A stretch of DNA of 47,330 nucleotides from assembly GCF_913055165.1 (NCBI RefSeq), contig NZ_CAJXJS010000026.1, forward strand, positions 1-47,330, written 5' to 3'. Origin of the DNA: an uncultured Devosia sp. (GTDB lineage: Bacteria > Pseudomonadota > Alphaproteobacteria > Rhizobiales > Devosiaceae). Shown piece by piece: positions 43,673-47,330 of this stretch; positions within the stretch are counted from its first letter, which is position 1, and each line of letters starts with the position of its first letter. The position numbers and the translations under genes are program-made. The notes below the pieces were generated by a model. That model had not been told where the DNA came from, did not search any database, and saw only the letters and a program-made list of their open reading frames with translations.

Positions 43673-46170
43673 GGCATTGCACCGCCCATCGCGAGAATGC
43701 CGGTGAGGCCAAATGCCAGAATGACGGCGCCTGCGGCGTAGCCGTTCCAGAGCGCGGCCAGTACCATTTCCGTCTGGCGGCGCGCGGATATGTAGCCCCG
43801 AGTGAGACGCCAAAACGCGTGGGCCGACATGACGGCACCCAGTCCACAATGCAGCCCCGCATAGCCCAGCACCACGAAGGGTACGGCCTCGCGGGCATGG
43901 CCCGTGGGATCGTCCAGCCAGAGCACGGCGGCAATGGTCGTAGCCATTGCCGCCAGCTGGGCCAGAACGGCCAGGATCAGGTCGAGATGCGTGGTGCCCC
44001 CGCGCGCATTGCCCTGTCTGGCGCGCGCCGCGAGCGCAGCACCAGACATGGCGGCGAGGATGGCCAGGGCGGCCGCCCACAAAGGAACCTGCGCCGCGCC
44101 TGTGTCCTGCCAATTGGGCGCAACCACCAGCAGGAACAGCCCGCCAAAGAGCAGCGAGGCGAACAGCGTTGCGTTCATCGCCAGCGCGGTGCGGTTGGCA
44201 AGGACAGTGACATTGTCGGCTGCCTCCGCATCGGGCGGAACGGAAACGCCCCGGCCAATATCGATGGGTCCCTTGTCCCGCTTTTCGCCCAGGCTCACCG
44301 GCCAGACCAGGAAAAGACCAAGCGTGACCAGCGCGCCAATGGGCGCCAACCAATAGAGCCTGAACAGCAGCGCGAGGAAAAAGCTCGCCGTCGCCAGGGC
44401 CGTCGAAAGGGGCAGGTAGGAGCGGCGCGGCAAGGTGATCAGATGTTCGACCGCGCCTGTGACCATGTTGACGCCAAGCGTCTCCTGTTCGCCTGCACGG
44501 GCAAAGCCGAGATAGCCTTGCCCGCCCGCCAGAGTGGGGCCGATGAGCGCCGGCTGCAATTGGTCGGCGCGGGCCTCGATATGCGGAATGGATGCGAGAT
44601 TATAGCTCGGTGGCGGGGTCGCCGTGGCCCATTCCAATGTTCCGGCTCGCCACGGATCGCGCCGGAAGCGGGCCCCGAAACGGAATTGCAGCACCATGTC
44701 GGCGAGCACCAACGCAAAGCCCATGGTGAGGACAAAACCACCGACCGAGGAGAGGAGATTGAGCCAGTCCCAGCCCCAATTGGAGGGGTAGGTGGAAATA
44801 CGGCGTGGCATGCCCATCAGCCCGGTCAGGTGCATGAGGAAAAAGGTGAGGTTGAAGCCGATCAGGATCAGCCAGAAGGCCGGGATCGAGAGCCGGTAGA
44901 GACTTTGGCGCCCCGAGATATGGGGCAGCCAATAATAGATCGCTGCCAGCATGGGGAAGACGAAACCGCCCACCAGCACATAGTGCAGATGCGCGACCAC
45001 GAAATAGCTGTCATGGGCCTGGGTATTGAACGGCACCATGGCCAGCATCACCCCGGTCAGCCCGCCGATGACGAAGACGATGAAAAAGCCGGCGACATAG
45101 AGCATGGGAATGTCCCAGCGCGGCTTGCCGGACGCCAGCGTGCCGATCCAGGCAAAGATCTGCACCGCCGTGGGGATGGCCACCAGGGCGCTGGCGGCGG
45201 AAAAGAACGCCAGCGCCAGATGCGGAATGCCCACGGTGAACATGTGGTGCACCCAGAGCCCGAAGCTGAGGAACGCCATGGCGACGATGGCGGCGATGAT
45301 GGCGCGATAGCCCAGGATCGGCCGTTGCGCGAAGACCGGAATGATGGTGGAGAGCGCCCCGGCGGCAGGCAGGAAGATGATATAGACTTCCGGATGCCCG
45401 AACAGCCAGAACAGGTGCTGCCAGAGTAGCGGATCGCCACCCCGCGTCGGATCGAAAAAGGGTAGATCGAAGGCGCGTTCCAGTTCCAGCAGGATCGACC
45501 CCAGGATCAATGGCGGAAAGCCGATGATCATCATCCCCGCAGTCACCAGCATGTACCAGGCAAACAGCGGCATGCGGCTCAGCGCCATGCCCGGCGCCCG
45601 CATCTTGAGAATGGTGACGAACAGCTCGACCGCCGCCGTCACCGCCGAGATTTCGACAAAGGTGATGCCCAGGAGCCAGACATCGGCATTGATGCCGGGG
45701 GTGTAAGGTTTGGAAGAGAGCGGCGTGTACATGAACCAGCCGCCATTGGGGGCGACGCCCGCCAGCATGGCCACGATCAGGATCGACCCGCCGAAGAGAT
45801 AACACCAGAAGCCATAGGCAGTGAGCCGGGGAAAGGCGAGGTCGCGCGCACCCAGCATCTTGGGCAGCATGTAGATGGCAAAGCCCTCGAACATGGGAAT
45901 GGCGAACAGGAACATCATCACCGTGCCATGCATGGTGAAAACCTGGTTGTAGATGTCCGGGCCGAGAAAGGCGCTGTCGGGCGTGGCCATTTGCGCCCGG
46001 ATCAGCATGGACAGCAGGCCGCCAATACCAAAGAAGCAGAGAGCCAGCGCCATGAAGCGCTTGCCCAATATGGTGTGGTTGACGCTGGACAGGCGGGCGA
46101 GGCCCGGCGGCGTGCTCCAGATGGCTTCGAGCTGCTTGTGCAGGGCGATGGGAGACGGGCGTTCGCTCAT
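43669..46170 (-). CDS. ctaD: Cytochrome c oxidase subunit I fused to a subunit III-like domain
   Basis: An 833-residue fusion. Residues about 1-550 form the heme-copper subunit I, with heme and copper ligands MHGTVMMF, GHPEVYI (His259, Tyr263), WVHHMFT and HDSYFVVAHLHYVL. The D-pathway Asp110 and Glu261 are kept. The helix VIII lysine of the K-pathway is replaced by Gln337 (AIPTAVQIFAW instead of T-G-x-K). Residues about 600-833 carry further membrane helices (FRLYWLAPIGALVTLGLFLVW; LILAVLAQLAAMATTIAAVLW) that look like a subunit III. Such I+III fusions are known in other oxidases. The start overlaps the coxB stop (ATGA), and the 105-residue gene follows with the same coupling. Confidence 0.92.
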   Translation of the reverse strand: MSERPSPIALHKQLEAIWSTPPGLARLSSVNHTILGKRFMALALCFFGIGGLLSMLIRAQMATPDSAFLGPDIYNQVFTMHGTVMMFLFAIPMFEGFAIYMLPKMLGARDLAFPRLTAYGFWCYLFGGSILIVAMLAGVAPNGGWFMYTPLSSKPYTPGINADVWLLGITFVEISAVTAAVELFVTILKMRAPGMALSRMPLFAWYMLVTAGMMIIGFPPLILGSILLELERAFDLPFFDPTRGGDPLLWQHLFWLFGHPEVYIIFLPAAGALSTIIPVFAQRPILGYRAIIAAIVAMAFLSFGLWVHHMFTVGIPHLALAFFSAASALVAIPTAVQIFAWIGTLASGKPRWDIPMLYVAGFFIVFVIGGLTGVMLAMVPFNTQAHDSYFVVAHLHYVLVGGFVFPMLAAIYYWLPHISGRQSLYRLSIPAFWLILIGFNLTFFLMHLTGLMGMPRRISTYPSNWGWDWLNLLSSVGGFVLTMGFALVLADMVLQFRFGARFRRDPWRAGTLEWATATPPPSYNLASIPHIEARADQLQPALIGPTLAGGQGYLGFARAGEQETLGVNMVTGAVEHLITLPRRSYLPLSTALATASFFLALLFRLYWLAPIGALVTLGLFLVWPVSLGEKRDKGPIDIGRGVSVPPDAEAADNVTVLANRTALAMNATLFASLLFGGLFLLVVAPNWQDTGAAQVPLWAAALAILAAMSGAALAARARQGNARGGTTHLDLILAVLAQLAAMATTIAAVLWLDDPTGHAREAVPFVVLGYAGLHCGLGAVMSAHAFWRLTRGYISARRQTEMVLAALWNGYAAGAVILAFGLTGILAMGGAMP

Positions 46171-46919
46171 CGCCGCCCCTCCATCAACGCTGTGAAGTCC
46201 TCAGCCGCATGCGCCTGGACCCGAAACCACATGCCATCATGCCCCGGCCCGCAATATTCGGCGCATTGCCCCCAATAGGTGCCGGGCTCGTCGGCTTCGA
46301 GCCGGATGAGGTTTTCATGCCCCGGAATGGCGTCGATCTTGCCGCCCAGCCGAGGGACCCAGAAGGAATGGATCACATCCTCGGAGGTGACGGCGATATC
46401 GACTGCTTGCCCGGCGGGAATATGCAGTGTTTCGTCGCTCATCTCGCGTCCGTCCGGATAGATGAAGGTCCACTGCCAGCGTTCGGCATGGGCTTTGAAG
46501 CGCAGCGGCGCATCGCCTTTGGGCAGCAATTGCTCGCCCAGCACCAGCGCCGTTCCCGTCAGGAGCACCAGGATCGGAATGGGCAACACCAGCCCGCCGC
46601 CCACGATCCACTGTGAAGGGGTGATGCGGGTCACCCATGCTGGGCGCAGATAGGCCAGCCCGAACAGCACCATCACCAGCGCAAACAGCAGGACCGATCC
46701 GTACAGCATCACCCACCAGAGCGTTGCCAGATTGGCGGCGCGCGGGCCGGCCGGATCGAGCGTGGACAGCGCGCCCGTGCAACCGGCCAGCAGCAGCGGC
46801 GTTGCACCAAGGGCAACGGGCCTGAACAGGGGGCGAACCAGATGACTGATATTCCGCGCGAGGACGAGGAAACCGAAATCCGCGACGAGGAGTCGCCGCC
46901 CGAGGCTTCTTCCGATCAT
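46167..46919 (-). CDS. coxB: Cytochrome c oxidase subunit II (lipoprotein type)
   Basis: Subunit II carries the CuA site: YWGQCAEYCGPGHDGMWFRV, with the two cysteines, His and Met plus an upstream His (HSFWVPRLGGKIDAIPGH). Near the start a lipobox, GATPLLLAGC, precedes two transmembrane helices (LWWVMLYGSVLLFALVMVLFG; GGGLVLPIPILVLLTGTALVLG in part), so the mature protein is probably lipid-anchored. The N-terminus is uncertain. The only ATG upstream of the lipobox in reach is 46919, which gives an unusually long leader and overlaps the divergent DUF2231 gene by 78 bases. A CTG at 46841 would give a textbook 20-residue signal. The stop overlaps ctaD. Confidence 0.85.
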   Translation of the reverse strand: MIGRSLGRRLLVADFGFLVLARNISHLVRPLFRPVALGATPLLLAGCTGALSTLDPAGPRAANLATLWWVMLYGSVLLFALVMVLFGLAYLRPAWVTRITPSQWIVGGGLVLPIPILVLLTGTALVLGEQLLPKGDAPLRFKAHAERWQWTFIYPDGREMSDETLHIPAGQAVDIAVTSEDVIHSFWVPRLGGKIDAIPGHENLIRLEADEPGTYWGQCAEYCGPGHDGMWFRVQAHAAEDFTALMEGRR

Positions 46920-47330
46920 CCCAATCCGGCTATCCGTGCCGTGGCGGAAAAGGATATCGGCTCGGCCATCGCCGTGGCCGGCCATCCCATCCATGCCATG
47001 CTGGTGCATTTCCCCATCGCTTTCGTCGTCGCTACGCTGGGCGTCGACATCTTTTATTGGTGGAACGCTGACCCGTTCTGGCTCGAGGTCGGTAAATGGG
47101 CTGCGGGCGCTGCTTTCGGCTTCGGGGTGTTGGCCGCCTTGGTGGGGACGCTCGAGCTGCTGGCGGTCCCGGGCATCCGCATCCGCGTGGCCAGCTGGAA
47201 CCACGCCGTGGCGGCCATGGTGATGCTTGCCATTGTCGGCGCCAATGCGGGCCTGCGCATCTATTGGCCGGGAATGGTGCTCCCGAGCGGGCTGATGCTC
47301 TCGGTATTGGCGACCATGGCGGCGGGTTTC
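46842..47330 (+). CDS. DUF2231 membrane protein (3' end cut by the window)
   Basis: ATG 46842, preceded by AGGGGGCG, opens a frame to the window edge (163 codons visible). The N-terminal 30 residues are very acidic (MTDIPREDEETEIRDEESPP). The DUF2231 core follows: GHPIHAMLVHFPIAFVVATLGVDIFYW, then further helices (GVLAALVGTLELLAVPGI; AAMVMLAIVGANAGLRIYW). The HPIHAMLVHFPI motif is characteristic of the family, which is membrane-bound and often near oxidase genes. The function is unknown. The start region overlaps antisense with the possible longer coxB. Confidence 0.85.
   Translation, partial: MTDIPREDEETEIRDEESPPEASSDHPNPAIRAVAEKDIGSAIAVAGHPIHAMLVHFPIAFVVATLGVDIFYWWNADPFWLEVGKWAAGAAFGFGVLAALVGTLELLAVPGIRIRVASWNHAVAAMVMLAIVGANAGLRIYWPGMVLPSGLMLSVLATMAAGF

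Noticed and set aside
43819..45429. 536-codon plus-strand frame across ctaD
   Set aside because: Antisense to conserved heme-ligand motifs; highly charged low-complexity product.
46936..47223. Plus-strand 95-codon frame
   Set aside because: It is out of frame with the DUF2231 core (HPIHAMLVHFPI), which is read from 46842.

Overview
The window is a GC-rich chromosomal segment of an alphaproteobacterium. The evidence is a circularly permuted two-piece tmRNA gene, an alpha-type SspB, alpha-style PHO boxes, an EcfG-type promoter, and the families DUF423, DUF4424 and DUF2231. Gene content and intergenic repeats suggest the Hyphomicrobiales, perhaps a Devosia-like genus; that placement is inference. 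I see no CRISPR array, insertion sequence, prophage or tRNA gene.

Layout. 1-7300: the possible end of bamD, then recN, ligA, a secreted protein of unknown role with an EF-hand-like loop, and a convergent Xaa-Pro aminopeptidase. 7400-10540: two consecutive 43-codon genes that resemble each other, prmA, an ABM-fold monooxygenase, a YbjQ protein and a proteasome/HslV-like Ntn hydrolase coupled to uvrD. 10538-19130: uvrD, a secreted phytase-like/beta-propeller protein behind a PHO-box array, and a large AsmA-family protein. 19111-20262: a ribbon-helix-helix protein, sspB behind an EcfG-type promoter, and permuted ssrA, so the tmRNA and a ClpXP adaptor are neighbours. 20368-27140: a thermonuclease, a cysteine-cluster protein, thyA, a frameshifted MazG-like gene, a DUF4424 protein, a GNAT acetyltransferase, folA and hflKC. 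27205-33850: serB and miaA (divergent), a MATE exporter, a DUF423 protein, a glycine-zipper lipoprotein, a cold-shock gene with a long leader, a Nudix hydrolase and a Pit phosphate transporter with a PHO box across its start. 33980-37410: an ilv leader peptide and attenuator, the acetolactate synthase large and small subunit genes, and pdxJ. 37638-43080: an NADPH:FMN reductase behind a probable operator, kup, a small secreted protein, an OYE-family reductase and an alpha/beta hydrolase. 43095-47330: small membrane proteins, a fused cytochrome oxidase subunit I+III, coxB, and the start of a DUF2231 membrane protein.

How genes work together. thyA and folA provide linked folate/dTMP functions. 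tmRNA, SspB and HflKC belong to protein quality control. The two PHO-box sites predict a phosphate-starvation circuit in which a secreted phosphomonoesterase-like protein is induced and low-affinity Pit is repressed. The acetolactate synthase operon appears to be controlled by classical attenuation.

The best candidates for undescribed biology are the stand-alone Ntn hydrolase (9763-10536), the paired 43-residue proteins (7414-7796), and the oxidase whose K-channel lysine is replaced by glutamine. All statements come from reading the sequence. No database search was run, and family names rest on recognised motifs.
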